A stretch of 30,587 nt of DNA from Kroppenstedtia sanguinis (GTDB lineage Bacteria; Bacillota; Bacilli; Thermoactinomycetales; DSM-45169): positions 1 to 30,587 of the forward strand of contig NZ_JBNPXF010000032.1 of the NCBI RefSeq assembly GCF_050433445.1, in the 5' to 3' direction. Shown here one piece after another: positions 7,514 to 14,701 of the stretch. The notes below the pieces were generated by a model. The model had not been told where the DNA came from. It saw nothing but the letters and a program-made list of their open reading frames with translations, and ran no database searches. Within the stretch, counting starts at the first letter, position 1. Each line of letters opens with the position of its first letter. The translations under genes were made by a program, and so were the position numbers.

Positions 7514-8191
7514 ATGGCAAAGAAAATCCTTTCAACATTATTCATTGTAGGCACTGTATTCGGTTTGGCAGCATGCGGAAACGCTCCCCACGACGAACTC
7601 CCGGAAAATCAGCCCTCTCAAACTCAAGCCACACCTTCAAAGTCGGCCGAAACTTCGTATCGATCGGTCTTTCAACACAGCGTATTTTTGGGGGATTCCA
7701 TTACGGAGGGGCTATCCTACCACGATCTATTGGATGATGCCAATGTGCAAGCAGGCGCCGGGAAAATCACCGAGGTGGCATTGGATGATGTGAACAAAAT
7801 CGCAAAGAGAAACCCGAAGCACATCTTTATCCAACTGGGATCCGATGACATTTTATTACCGCCTAAAGTAACCGACAATCCCAAGCAGTATTCACTGGCG
7901 TATTATGCCAAATTGATAGACAAAATCGAGGAGAAACTCCCAGGTGCCAACATTACCGTACTGTCTGTGACTCCGGTTACACCCGATGCAGAGAAGAAGG
8001 AACCCCGTTACAAAAATATCAGTGATTATAATCAGGGATTGAAAAAGCTGGCCGCTGAGAAAAAAGTGGGCTATGCAGATCTGTCTCCCATCTTTGCAAA
8101 ACACAAAAATCTGCACGATTCGGATGGGATCCATTTTAAAGAAGAGTTTTATACATTCATGTTGGAGTTGCTGAAAGACCGGGTCAAATAG
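7514..8191 (+). CDS. SGNH/GDSL-family hydrolase lipoprotein
   Basis: The 225-residue protein has a lipoprotein signal peptide with lipobox LAAC (mature Cys about 21). A low-complexity Ser/Thr/Gln/Pro linker follows, then an SGNH domain. The nucleophile is S62 in LGDSITEG; the block II glycine is probably in AGAGKIT. The GxND block reads QLGSDDIL, with D where N is usual. The catalytic pair is D204 and H207 in DGIHF. It would act outside the membrane as an esterase or acetyl-transfer partner. A GGGAGG site precedes ATG. Its position between an amidase and an MBOAT gene suggests work on acyl groups of a surface polymer (inference). Confidence 0.88.
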   Translation: MAKKILSTLFIVGTVFGLAACGNAPHDELPENQPSQTQATPSKSAETSYRSVFQHSVFLGDSITEGLSYHDLLDDANVQAGAGKITEVALDDVNKIAKRNPKHIFIQLGSDDILLPPKVTDNPKQYSLAYYAKLIDKIEEKLPGANITVLSVTPVTPDAEKKEPRYKNISDYNQGLKKLAAEKKVGYADLSPIFAKHKNLHDSDGIHFKEEFYTFMLELLKDRVK

Positions 8192-8223
8192 GTTGCAAAT
8201 CATCGTATTGGAGGTGACAAGGG

Positions 8224-9630
8224 TTGGTCTTCAGCAGCTTGATATTTTTGTTCCTCTTCCTGCCAGCAACTCTTTTGATCTATTATATGTCGCCAAAGGG
8301 GCTTCGAAATGTCGTCCTGTTCGTTGCAAGCCTAATCTTTTATGCTTGGGGAGAGCCAGTCTATATCCTCATCATGATTTTCACAACCGTATTTGACTAT
8401 TGCAACGGACTGCTGATTGACCGATACAGACACCGTAAACCGATCGCCCGAGCCGTTTTAATCGGATCCATCATCGGCAGTTTGGGCATTCTCTCCTTTT
8501 TCAAGTATGCCGGATTTGTCCTTGACAACATCAATCAGCTCTTCCATCTGCACATACAGGCGGCGGATCTTCCGCTGCCGGTGGGCATCTCCTTTTATAC
8601 GTTCCAAACGATGTCTTATGTAATCGATGTCTACCGGGGTCAAATACCCGTGCAGCGGAATATCATCCACTTCGGAACCTACGTCACCATGTTTCCGCAG
8701 CTGGTTGCAGGTCCGATCATCAAATACGGCGATATTGCGAAACAACTGGTTTCCCGTAAGGTGACGCTTGAGGGGTTTGGCGAAGGGGCGGAATGTTTTA
8801 TCAGAGGACTTGCAAAAAAGGTGTTGCTCGCCAACAATATCGGGTTGCTGTGGGCGAATGTGAAAGCGACACCCTCGGAGGATTTGTCCATCTTGTCCGC
8901 ATGGCTGGGGATCATCGCCTTTACCTTTCAAATTTACTTCGATTTCAGCGGGTATTCGGATATGGCGCGCGGGCTCGGCAAGATGTTCGGTTTCGATTTG
9001 GTGAAAAACTTCAACTACCCTTATATATCCAAAAGCATTACGGAATTTTGGCGCAGATGGCATATATCATTGGGCTCCTGGTTTCGGGAATATGTCTATA
9101 TTCCCCTCGGTGGCAATCGGTTGGGCCTATTGAAACAGTTTCGCAATCTGTTGGTGGTCTGGTTTCTGACCGGCTTATGGCACGGGGCGAACTGGAATTT
9201 TATCATATGGGGTTTGTATTTTGGTCTCTTCGTTACAGTTGAAAAGCTGTTTCTTCTGAAATGGCTACAACGCAGCCCAACTTTTATGGCACATATCTAC
9301 ACACTCCTGATAGTCATTGTCGGCTGGGTATGGTTCGATTTTGATCATTTGGCTTCCAGCTTGAAGTTCATCGGGGTGATGTTTGGGTACGGTGCGAACG
9401 GAATTGCAGATGATCAAGCGTTCTACGCTCTGTCCACCCATCCCGTCTTGTTGATCCTGTTGGCTCTATGTGCAACACCGCTTCCGGGAAAAGTTTTATC
9501 CCATGTGAAGGAAAAGTGGGGGGTCGCAGGGGCGATCGCCGTTCCGGCCGTGTGTTTTATATTGATGGTTCTGTCGACGGCTTATTTAGTCGATGATACC
9601 TACAACCCGTTCCTGTACTTTCGATTTTAA
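8224..9630 (+). CDS. MBOAT-family O-acyltransferase (AlgI/DltB/PatA-like)
   Basis: The 468-residue multi-pass membrane protein has the typical MBOAT landmarks: the RRWHISLGSWFREYVYIPLG segment (H280) and the catalytic-type histidine H320 in GLWHGANWNFIIWG. Proteins of this class move acetyl groups across the membrane to alginate, peptidoglycan or teichoic and other surface polymers. The start is TTG, chosen because GGAGGTGA lies about six bases upstream and the protein begins directly with a membrane helix. It is followed without a gap by the DHHW gene, whose ribosome binding site overlaps its stop. Length and neighbours fit the AlgI group rather than DltB, which travels with dltA and dltC. 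Confidence 0.92.
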   Translation: MVFSSLIFLFLFLPATLLIYYMSPKGLRNVVLFVASLIFYAWGEPVYILIMIFTTVFDYCNGLLIDRYRHRKPIARAVLIGSIIGSLGILSFFKYAGFVLDNINQLFHLHIQAADLPLPVGISFYTFQTMSYVIDVYRGQIPVQRNIIHFGTYVTMFPQLVAGPIIKYGDIAKQLVSRKVTLEGFGEGAECFIRGLAKKVLLANNIGLLWANVKATPSEDLSILSAWLGIIAFTFQIYFDFSGYSDMARGLGKMFGFDLVKNFNYPYISKSITEFWRRWHISLGSWFREYVYIPLGGNRLGLLKQFRNLLVVWFLTGLWHGANWNFIIWGLYFGLFVTVEKLFLLKWLQRSPTFMAHIYTLLIVIVGWVWFDFDHLASSLKFIGVMFGYGANGIADDQAFYALSTHPVLLILLALCATPLPGKVLSHVKEKWGVAGAIAVPAVCFILMVLSTAYLVDDTYNPFLYFRF

Positions 9631-9644
9631 AGGAGGTGACGACC

Positions 9645-10796
9645 CTGAACAGGTATGACAAAATAAGCAAAAATATCTTAGGCTTATTGCTGCTGCTGTT
9701 CACCGGTTCAATTGCGATCCTGAACCTGTTAGTGCCCGATCGGACGTTCTCGGAATCGGAAAATCGGATGTTGGAGCCACTGCCGCAGATCTCACTGAAA
9801 TCGCTGACGTCGGGAAAGTTCACCTCCGATTTCGAGAAATACATTTCCGATCAATTGATCTTCAGAGACCTTTGGATCGGAGTGAAAACCGATACGGATC
9901 GGATCATGGGAAAAAAAGAAAGCAACGGGATTTACCTGGGCAAAGATGGACATCTCATTCAACAATTTATTCCACCGGAGGATGGGGATTTGGAGAAGAA
10001 GGTTGATGCTATTCTTGCCTTTGACCGCGCCACTCCCAATCTCCGTAAATACGTGATGCTTGTGCCAACAGCCACAACCCTGCTCAAGGAACAACTTCCG
10101 GCATATGCCCCGGCTGGCGATGAAAAGGCGTATTTGGACCAAATCCGGCAACTGATCCAACAGCGCGGAATCCCTTTTGTCAATGTATATCCCGCGCTGT
10201 ATACCCAACGGGAACAACCGATTTTTTATAAAACCGATCATCATTGGACCACCCGGGGAGCCTATTTTGCCTATCGGGAGCTGTGCAAGCAAATGGGGAT
10301 TCCCCCCCAACAGGAGGAAGACTTCAATATCCGGCAAGTCTCCCGTCAATTTTACGGTTCGCTCCATTCGAAGAGTGGATTCAGACAGATCCAGCCGGAC
10401 AGCATTGAACTGTATTTGCCCAAGGACCCGGAGAAATATACGGTGGAGTATGTCGATGAAGACCAAACCTCGGATTCCTTGTATGAGATGGAACAACTTC
10501 ATAAAAAGGATCAGTATGCGGTGTTTCTTAACGGCAACCATCCGCTGATCCGAATCACAACAGCCCATCCAGAAAAGAAAAGGCTGCTGGTGGTCAAAGA
10601 TTCCTATGCCAACAGTTTGATTCCATTCTTGACAAAACACTTCAGCGAGATCGATGTCGTCGACCTTCGATATTACGAGGGAGACTTGACGACGTTTGTG
10701 AAAGAACGTGAAATCGATGAGTTACTGCTGCTTTATAATGTCCATACGTTCTCTGAAGACCCATCGATCAAAAACTTATCGGAGGCGATCCAATGA
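9645..10796 (+). CDS. DHHW/AlgX-AlgJ-like SGNH-fold acetyltransferase
   Basis: The roughly 383-residue protein has one N-terminal membrane anchor (ILGLLLLLFTGSIAILNLLV) and an extracellular domain. The family signature DHHW is followed by TTRGAYFAY, and the nucleophile serine is in VVKDSYANSL. Related AlgJ/AlgX proteins take acetyl groups delivered by the partner MBOAT protein and place them on polysaccharide. The frame opens at GTG 9636, but that codon lies inside the perfect AGGAGGTGA site. CTG at 9645 is eight bases after GGAGG and is the better placed start. The gene overlaps the next by ATGA (10793-10796). Confidence 0.88.
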   Translation: MNRYDKISKNILGLLLLLFTGSIAILNLLVPDRTFSESENRMLEPLPQISLKSLTSGKFTSDFEKYISDQLIFRDLWIGVKTDTDRIMGKKESNGIYLGKDGHLIQQFIPPEDGDLEKKVDAILAFDRATPNLRKYVMLVPTATTLLKEQLPAYAPAGDEKAYLDQIRQLIQQRGIPFVNVYPALYTQREQPIFYKTDHHWTTRGAYFAYRELCKQMGIPPQQEEDFNIRQVSRQFYGSLHSKSGFRQIQPDSIELYLPKDPEKYTVEYVDEDQTSDSLYEMEQLHKKDQYAVFLNGNHPLIRITTAHPEKKRLLVVKDSYANSLIPFLTKHFSEIDVVDLRYYEGDLTTFVKEREIDELLLLYNVHTFSEDPSIKNLSEAIQ

Positions 10797-11287
10797 AGCG
10801 GTATGGGAAGGATATAAGAACGTTTTTGGCCGTGATGTTCGCACTGGCCGTGGCGATGAGTCTCTTGTCCGGATGCTCCGGTGAGAAAGAGAAGGCAGTC
10901 GAAAAACTTTCTGCTGTCGAAGTGGGGAAACGGATTGAACAGGAAGTTAACCTGGATCACATGAAACCAGGGGACATGAGCAAGCTGCAAAAATTGTATC
11001 AAATCGATGCCGACAGCATTGAAGATTTCATCCTTTTTACGGCCTCATCCAATGTAAAGGCCGATGAATTGGCCATTATCAAAGTAAAAGATGCCCATCA
11101 GATAGAGAGTGTCAAAGAGAAAATATCGCACAGAATCGACGCCCAAACCGTAAAATTCAAGGATTACCGCCCGGAAGAGTTTTTTTTGATCGATAAACAC
11201 GTTTTAAAGACAAAGGGTCCATTTATTTTTTTCGCAGTCTCCAAAGAGGCCGATCAAATGGAACGTGCTTTTGATTACGCATTCTAG
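10793..11287 (+). CDS. DUF4358-type lipoprotein
   Basis: The 164-residue protein has a signal peptide and lipobox LLSGC (Cys about 28), then a small domain that I recognise as DUF4358 by its layout (IEQEVNLDHMKPGD, then LYQIDADSIEDF). Members are often found beside MBOAT and DHHW genes in Firmicutes; the activity is unknown. GGAGG lies seven bases before ATG, which overlaps the DHHW stop. Oddly, the stop codon TAG is part of the left terminal inverted repeat of element R2b (CTAG at 11284-11287), so the natural C-terminus may have been altered by the insertion. Confidence 0.85.
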   Translation: MKRYGKDIRTFLAVMFALAVAMSLLSGCSGEKEKAVEKLSAVEVGKRIEQEVNLDHMKPGDMSKLQKLYQIDADSIEDFILFTASSNVKADELAIIKVKDAHQIESVKEKISHRIDAQTVKFKDYRPEEFFLIDKHVLKTKGPFIFFAVSKEADQMERAFDYAF

Positions 11288-11496
11288 TGCCCCTCAGATA
11301 ACATTGTGTGGAAAATCACAGAAAGGTAAGGAGGGTGGGGATTTGATTCGCCTTTGTACCCATAGGGCACAAGTCTCGCCAAGGTCACTCCGTTCCCGGT
11401 CTCGCTATGCGCTCTTTGCAAGAGATCGGAGCCGCCCCACCCTCCTGCCTCCGCCTTGCTGAAAAACAAGATCAAAGTTTCCTGAAGGGGCACTAG
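11284..11496 (+). mobile_element. MITE-like element R2, long copy
   Basis: The terminal inverted repeats are CTAGTGCCCCTCAG (11284-11297) and CTGAAGGGGCACTAG (11482-11496), one indel apart. Inside is a second hairpin, GGAGGGTGGGG paired with CCCCACCCTCC (about 11333-11343 and 11435-11445), with the R8 module in its loop. There is no coding capacity for a transposase. A shorter copy lies at 247-365. Confidence 0.8.
11353..11415 (+). repeat. nested module R8, copy in R2b
   Basis: About 63 nt with the core CATAGGGCACAAGTCTCGCC, ending in GGTCTCGCTATGCG. The same module occurs at 17048-17112 and 19602-19668 in R1 elements, and in related form at 11521-11565 and on the minus strand at 16782-16822. 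It is absent or nearly so from R1a and R2a. Confidence 0.75.
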
Positions 11497-11504
11497 AAGG
11501 GTTG

Positions 11505-11565
11505 TGAAAAAGCTGTCGTTCCCACAGGACACAAGTCTCGTCAGGGTGCTTTCGCCTCCGGTCCG
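11505..11565 (+). repeat. dispersed repeat R7 with R8-like part, copy 1
   Basis: GTTGTGAAAAAGCTGTCG leads into a diverged R8 core (ACAGGACACAAGTCTCG...CTTTCGCCTCCGG). A reverse copy lies at 16782-16846. Only the first block also occurs at the ends of the GNAT gene and its remnant (about 2165-2183 and 3790-3808, minus strand). Confidence 0.65.
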
Positions 11566-11569
11566 TTTA

Positions 11570-11595
11570 AAAGTCGCGAAAACCGCGGCTTTTTT
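11570..11595 (+). terminator. candidate terminator downstream of the O-acetylation operon
   Basis: AAAGTCGCG (11570-11578), loop AAAAC, CGCGGCTTT (11584-11592) with one G-U pair, continuing into T (to 11595). It lies about 285 nt after the DUF4358 stop, beyond the R2 insertion. It may be the original operon end displaced by the insertion. Confidence 0.6.
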
Positions 11596-11614
11596 AAAAA
11601 CAGTTTTCCTCTAC

Positions 11615-11899
11615 TCACCGGAGCTCCTCCTCCACCCGTCCGGTCAACATCAATCCAAACATGCGAAAATCGACACGTAAGGACCAAACCGGGTGACCAA
11701 AGGTGGCGGGTTTGTTTCCCTCCACGAAAAAATGGCTCTACCAAGCCAGACCGTAAGCAATCACCGGGGCAGCAACCAAAACCACCAACGGACGAAGATC
11801 ACCAGCACCAAACAGAGGAACACCATGCCTGTCCCCGCAAAGTGCCAACGGCGGGCCCGGGGATTCCTAGGGTCAAAATTCGGCAAAATCTTCCAACAT
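11615..11899 (-). pseudogene. decayed DUF962/Mpo1-like membrane protein gene
   Basis: The three minus-strand frames together spell a Mpo1-like (DUF962, PF06127) protein. ATG at 11899 gives MLEDFAEF. After a small deletion, another frame gives NPRARRWHFAGTGMVFLCLV and LVIFVRWWFWLLP. A further frame gives LVAAPVIAYGLAW, an in-frame TAG, then SHFFVEGNKPATFGHPVWSL and RMFGLMLTGRVEEELR, stopping at 11617. The order and spacing (NP-R-LHF-GT core, then AW-GHFFVE-N-PATF and a final FRMFG) are those of the family. At least two frame changes and one nonsense codon are present, so it is inactive unless the sequence is in error. Family members include a yeast 2-hydroxy-acid dioxygenase; bacterial roles are unclear. 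Confidence 0.75.
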
Positions 11900-11930
11900 C
11901 CATCACCTACATTCTCAGTTTGAACCGGGG

Positions 11931-11959
11931 GAACCTGCCCAGGTTCATTTTTATTTTTT
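11931..11959 (+). terminator. hairpin with T-rich tail
   Basis: GAACCT (11931-11936), loop GCCC, AGGTTC (11941-11946), then ATTTTTATTTTTTA. An alternative outer pairing, TGAACC with GGTTCA, also exists. No intact plus-strand gene precedes it, so it may be a remnant. Confidence 0.45.
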
Positions 11960-12057
11960 ATGTGTATAGTTCCTTACAACGAGGAAAAGAGAGTGATCAC
12001 TGCCACCATCCATCAAGATGGTTTTGATCCACCCGGGTTCCCCTACTCCAAAAGAAA

Positions 12058-12085
12058 AAGGATCCGGCGCCTTCAGGCATCGGAT
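12058..12085 (-). terminator. Rho-independent terminator after pepF
   Basis: On the minus strand GGATCCGATGCC, loop TGAA, GGCGCCGGATCC is followed by CTTTTTCTTTT. The hairpin nearly matches the one after amidase 1 at 3645. Confidence 0.85.
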
Positions 12086-12094
12086 CCGATAGGA

Positions 12095-13888
12095 TCAGGC
12101 TTTTTCCGTCAACTTCAGGAACTCGTCGATATCCGCTTTCACCAGATCGACGGCTTCCTGCCAGAAATCCGGCCGGGTGAGATCCACACCCAGATGTTTT
12201 TGTGCCAGGTCTTCCACGCTCATCCGTCCGGTATCGCGCAAGAGATCGACATATTTCTCCGCAAAGGCAGGACCCTCTTGCAAAGCACGTCCGTAGAGGC
12301 CGGTGCTGAAAAGATAGCCAAAGGTGTAAGGGAAGTTATAGAAGGGCACTCCCGTGATGTAGAAATGCAGCTTGGAAGCCCAAAAATGGGGATGATATTC
12401 TTCCAGTCCATCACAGAAAGCTTCCTTTTCTGCCTCCAGCATCAATTCCTTCAGCCGATCTGGAGAGACCAGTCCTTTTTTCCGTTCCTCATAAAAACGG
12501 GTCTCAAACAGGAAGCGGGCATGGATATCCATGAAGAAGGCGACCGCCCGCTGAATCTTATCCTCCAGCAAGGTGATCCGGCGCTCTTCGGTGGGAGCCT
12601 GGCGGATGGAAGCATCAGAGACGATCGATTCGGCAAAAGTGGAGGCCGTCTCCGCCACATTCATCGCATATTGCTGGGCCATCACCGGCAGGTCTGTCAT
12701 CACATGCTGATGATAAGCATGCCCCAGTTCGTGGGCCAAGGTGCCGATGTTATCAGCCGTGCCGGAGTAGGTCATAAAAATCCGGGACTGATTGCTCACA
12801 CCAAAGTTCGTGCAAAAGCCACCAGGCCTTTTTCCTGGGCGATCCTCCGCTTCGATCCAACGGTTGTCAAATGCTCCCTTGGCGAAATCGGCCATCTCCG
12901 GATTGAAGCGACGAAAATGTTCCAGGATAAATTCCGCTGCTTCGTCATAGGACACGTGGGACTCCTCCCGGCTGATGGGAGCGGATACATCGTACCAGCT
13001 CAGTTTATGTAACCCGAGGAGGGAAGCTTTCCGATCTAAGAAGCGAAGGAGAGGTTGCTTGTTTTGGCTGATCACTTCCCACATCGTGTTCAGTGTCGCT
13101 TCCGACATCCGGTTGAGATCCAGGGGTTCTTTGAGGACAGAATCCCAGCCCCGCTGACGGTACAAGTTGAGGCGGAAACCGCCGAGATGATTCAGACTAG
13201 CAGCCAGCAATTCCTCCTCTTTCTCCCAGGCTTCCCCCGATCGATGGAACACCTGGCGACGCAGTTCCCGGTTGCTGCTGGTCATTTTGTTGGAAGCCTG
13301 ACCGACGGAGAGTTCCTGAGTCTTTCCGCCTTCTTCGACGGGAATGATCATGCGACCGACGATAGTGTTGTACAAGTCCCCCCAGGCATCATATCCATCG
13401 ACGGAGAGATCTCCCGCCAGACTTTCCATCTCCGGAGGCAGTTTTTCCGCCGCCCACCGCCGCCGCTCCTTCAAGAAGAAAGCGATGGGGCTGATTTTGG
13501 GACTCTGCAAAAAAGAAGCCCACTCCGAATCGGACATCTGTAAAAAGAGGCGATCGAGGCGGGTCATTGCGGAGTTAAAGGCTGCCCCCACCTGGGAAAG
13601 ACGGGCACGATAAATCTTAGCCTGTTCATCTTTCGTATTTTGCGAGGTCAGACACTCGATGAAGGAACCCGATTCATCCAAGCGGGCGATCAAATCCTGC
13701 AGCGTGTTCAAAATCTCCTCCAGGGAACGAACATCTGTCGCCGAAGTTCCTTCCAATTGGCGAATCCGACGGTGAAATCCGTCTACATCCTCTTCCAAAT
13801 TCTCCATGAAGCGCTGAAACTCAGGAGAATCACTTCCACCGGGAAAGAATACATCCAAATCCCAGTTCAAACTATATTTTTCTGACAT
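12095..13888 (-). CDS. pepF: oligoendopeptidase F (M3 family)
   Basis: This cytosolic zinc metallopeptidase cuts oligopeptides of roughly 7-17 residues. The roughly 597-residue length is normal for PepF. The M3 signature is HELGHAYHQH (first H about residue 386), with the downstream glutamate ligand in the following helix (METAS-like region ETASTFAES). The N-terminal M3_N domain occupies about residues 110-180. I chose ATG 13888 (MSEKYSLNWDLD) because AAGGG lies seven bases before it. An in-frame ATG eight codons earlier (13912) has a poor site. A TATAAT-like -10 is visible at 13942-13947 (minus). It is a single-gene unit with its own terminator. Confidence 0.95.
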   Translation of the reverse strand: MSEKYSLNWDLDVFFPGGSDSPEFQRFMENLEEDVDGFHRRIRQLEGTSATDVRSLEEILNTLQDLIARLDESGSFIECLTSQNTKDEQAKIYRARLSQVGAAFNSAMTRLDRLFLQMSDSEWASFLQSPKISPIAFFLKERRRWAAEKLPPEMESLAGDLSVDGYDAWGDLYNTIVGRMIIPVEEGGKTQELSVGQASNKMTSSNRELRRQVFHRSGEAWEKEEELLAASLNHLGGFRLNLYRQRGWDSVLKEPLDLNRMSEATLNTMWEVISQNKQPLLRFLDRKASLLGLHKLSWYDVSAPISREESHVSYDEAAEFILEHFRRFNPEMADFAKGAFDNRWIEAEDRPGKRPGGFCTNFGVSNQSRIFMTYSGTADNIGTLAHELGHAYHQHVMTDLPVMAQQYAMNVAETASTFAESIVSDASIRQAPTEERRITLLEDKIQRAVAFFMDIHARFLFETRFYEERKKGLVSPDRLKELMLEAEKEAFCDGLEEYHPHFWASKLHFYITGVPFYNFPYTFGYLFSTGLYGRALQEGPAFAEKYVDLLRDTGRMSVEDLAQKHLGVDLTRPDFWQEAVDLVKADIDEFLKLTEKA

Positions 13889-14037
13889 AGACTCACCCTT
13901 CTCTTTTTCCATCCCACGGGGTGGTTGATTGATCCGCCTTTATTATATCATCTTTGCATCCCGCTTTTTTGCAAAATGACGAACCGGCAGCTATCCGCCA
14001 CCGGTTGCCAACTTGTCTATTTATATGGTCCGGACGT

Positions 14038-14166
14038 CTAAACCTCCACCTCCATCAACCATTGCTTCGCTTTTTGATATTCCTGTTCCCGCTTTTTTTC
14101 TACTTCCATCCTTTTATCCAGACTGCGGAAATATTCTGGATAACTCATGTTGTGAGATGCAAACAT
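14038..14166 (-). CDS. possible small helical protein or gene remnant
   Basis: The 42-codon open frame begins MFASHN and continues MSYPEYFRSLDKRMEVEKKR, ending in a charged amphipathic helix (QEYQKAKQWLMEVEV). The frame stays open about 75 bases upstream without an ATG, GTG or TTG, until a TGA at 14244. No good ribosome binding site precedes the ATG. The composition looks protein-like, but no family is recognised. It could be the 3' end of a broken gene; see 14242-14388. Confidence 0.25.
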   Translation of the reverse strand: MFASHNMSYPEYFRSLDKRMEVEKKREQEYQKAKQWLMEVEV

Positions 14167-14241
14167 CGCACGCTCAAGAGTTGCGGAAACTTGGTTCCTT
14201 AAAATAAAAACCTCTCCCTTCGTATTTGCGATTTCATCGTA

Positions 14242-14388
14242 TCACGGTTCCCAGACAGCACCAAACTGGCTGAGGCGGTCTCCCCCGCTTTCAGCCGCTT
14301 CCGCCCCGGAATGGGGGAAAGGAGATCTCTGATCTGTAGAATTGGAGGTAAAAAGCTCCAGAATCCGACCGGATCCAGAGGGTACCAT
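14242..14388 (-). CDS. possible 48-residue ORF
   Basis: The frame starts MVPSGSGRILELF, with AAAGG five bases upstream, and ends GGDRLSQFGAVWEP. It is in the same frame as the open stretch at 14038-14241, so one TGA codon separates them. It begins just after the yjcZ terminator. No family is recognised and chance is a real possibility. Confidence 0.15.
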   Translation of the reverse strand: MVPSGSGRILELFTSNSTDQRSPFPHSGAEAAESGGDRLSQFGAVWEP

Positions 14389-14418
14389 CCTTACCTTTGC
14401 ACGACGAAAGAAAACAAA

Positions 14419-14441
14419 AAAAAGCCCCGGTGACGGGGCTT
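14419..14441 (-). terminator. Rho-independent terminator after the YjcZ-like gene
   Basis: On the minus strand AAGCCCCG, loop TCAC, CGGGGCTT is followed by a run of T (complement of 14413-14421). It lies 10 nt after the small gene's stop. Its strength supports that gene being real. Confidence 0.9.
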
Positions 14442-14450
14442 TTGCTCTGC

Positions 14451-14567
14451 TTAGTATCCAAAACTGCCAACCAGAGCAAAAATCGTTGCAATCACTAACA
14501 GGAAAATCAACAGGCGACCTAAGCCAAATCCGTAACCATAACCGCCGCCATATCCACCATAGCCCAC
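14451..14567 (-). CDS. YjcZ-family sporulation-associated small membrane protein
   Basis: The 38-residue protein starts at GTG, with AGGGGGAG seven bases upstream. A Gly/Tyr-rich head (GYGGYGGGYGYGFG) is followed by one transmembrane helix (LLIFLLVIATIFALVG) and a short tail (SFGY). This layout is that of the YjcZ/sporulation YjcZ family of spore-formers, whose function is not established. It is too short for usual gene-calling cut-offs. A strong terminator directly follows. Confidence 0.85.
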   Translation of the reverse strand: MGYGGYGGGYGYGFGLGRLLIFLLVIATIFALVGSFGY

Positions 14568-14701
14568 GGATCGTCTCCCCCTTTCTGAAGTGAGTTCTCC
14601 GTATCCTATTCCACTTCTCAGAGGAGAGATTGTACGATTGAATCAGGGTAGAAGTGTAAACTTACGACCCTGTGGCGGCGGGTCGGAGAAAGGCTGATGA
14701 A

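Noticed and set aside
9792..10640. 282-codon minus-strand frame opposite the DHHW gene
   Set aside because: Antisense shadow; the plus strand carries the DHHW and serine motifs and an operon context.
11960..13012. 350-codon plus-strand frame opposite pepF
   Set aside because: It is the antisense shadow of a clear oligoendopeptidase F gene.
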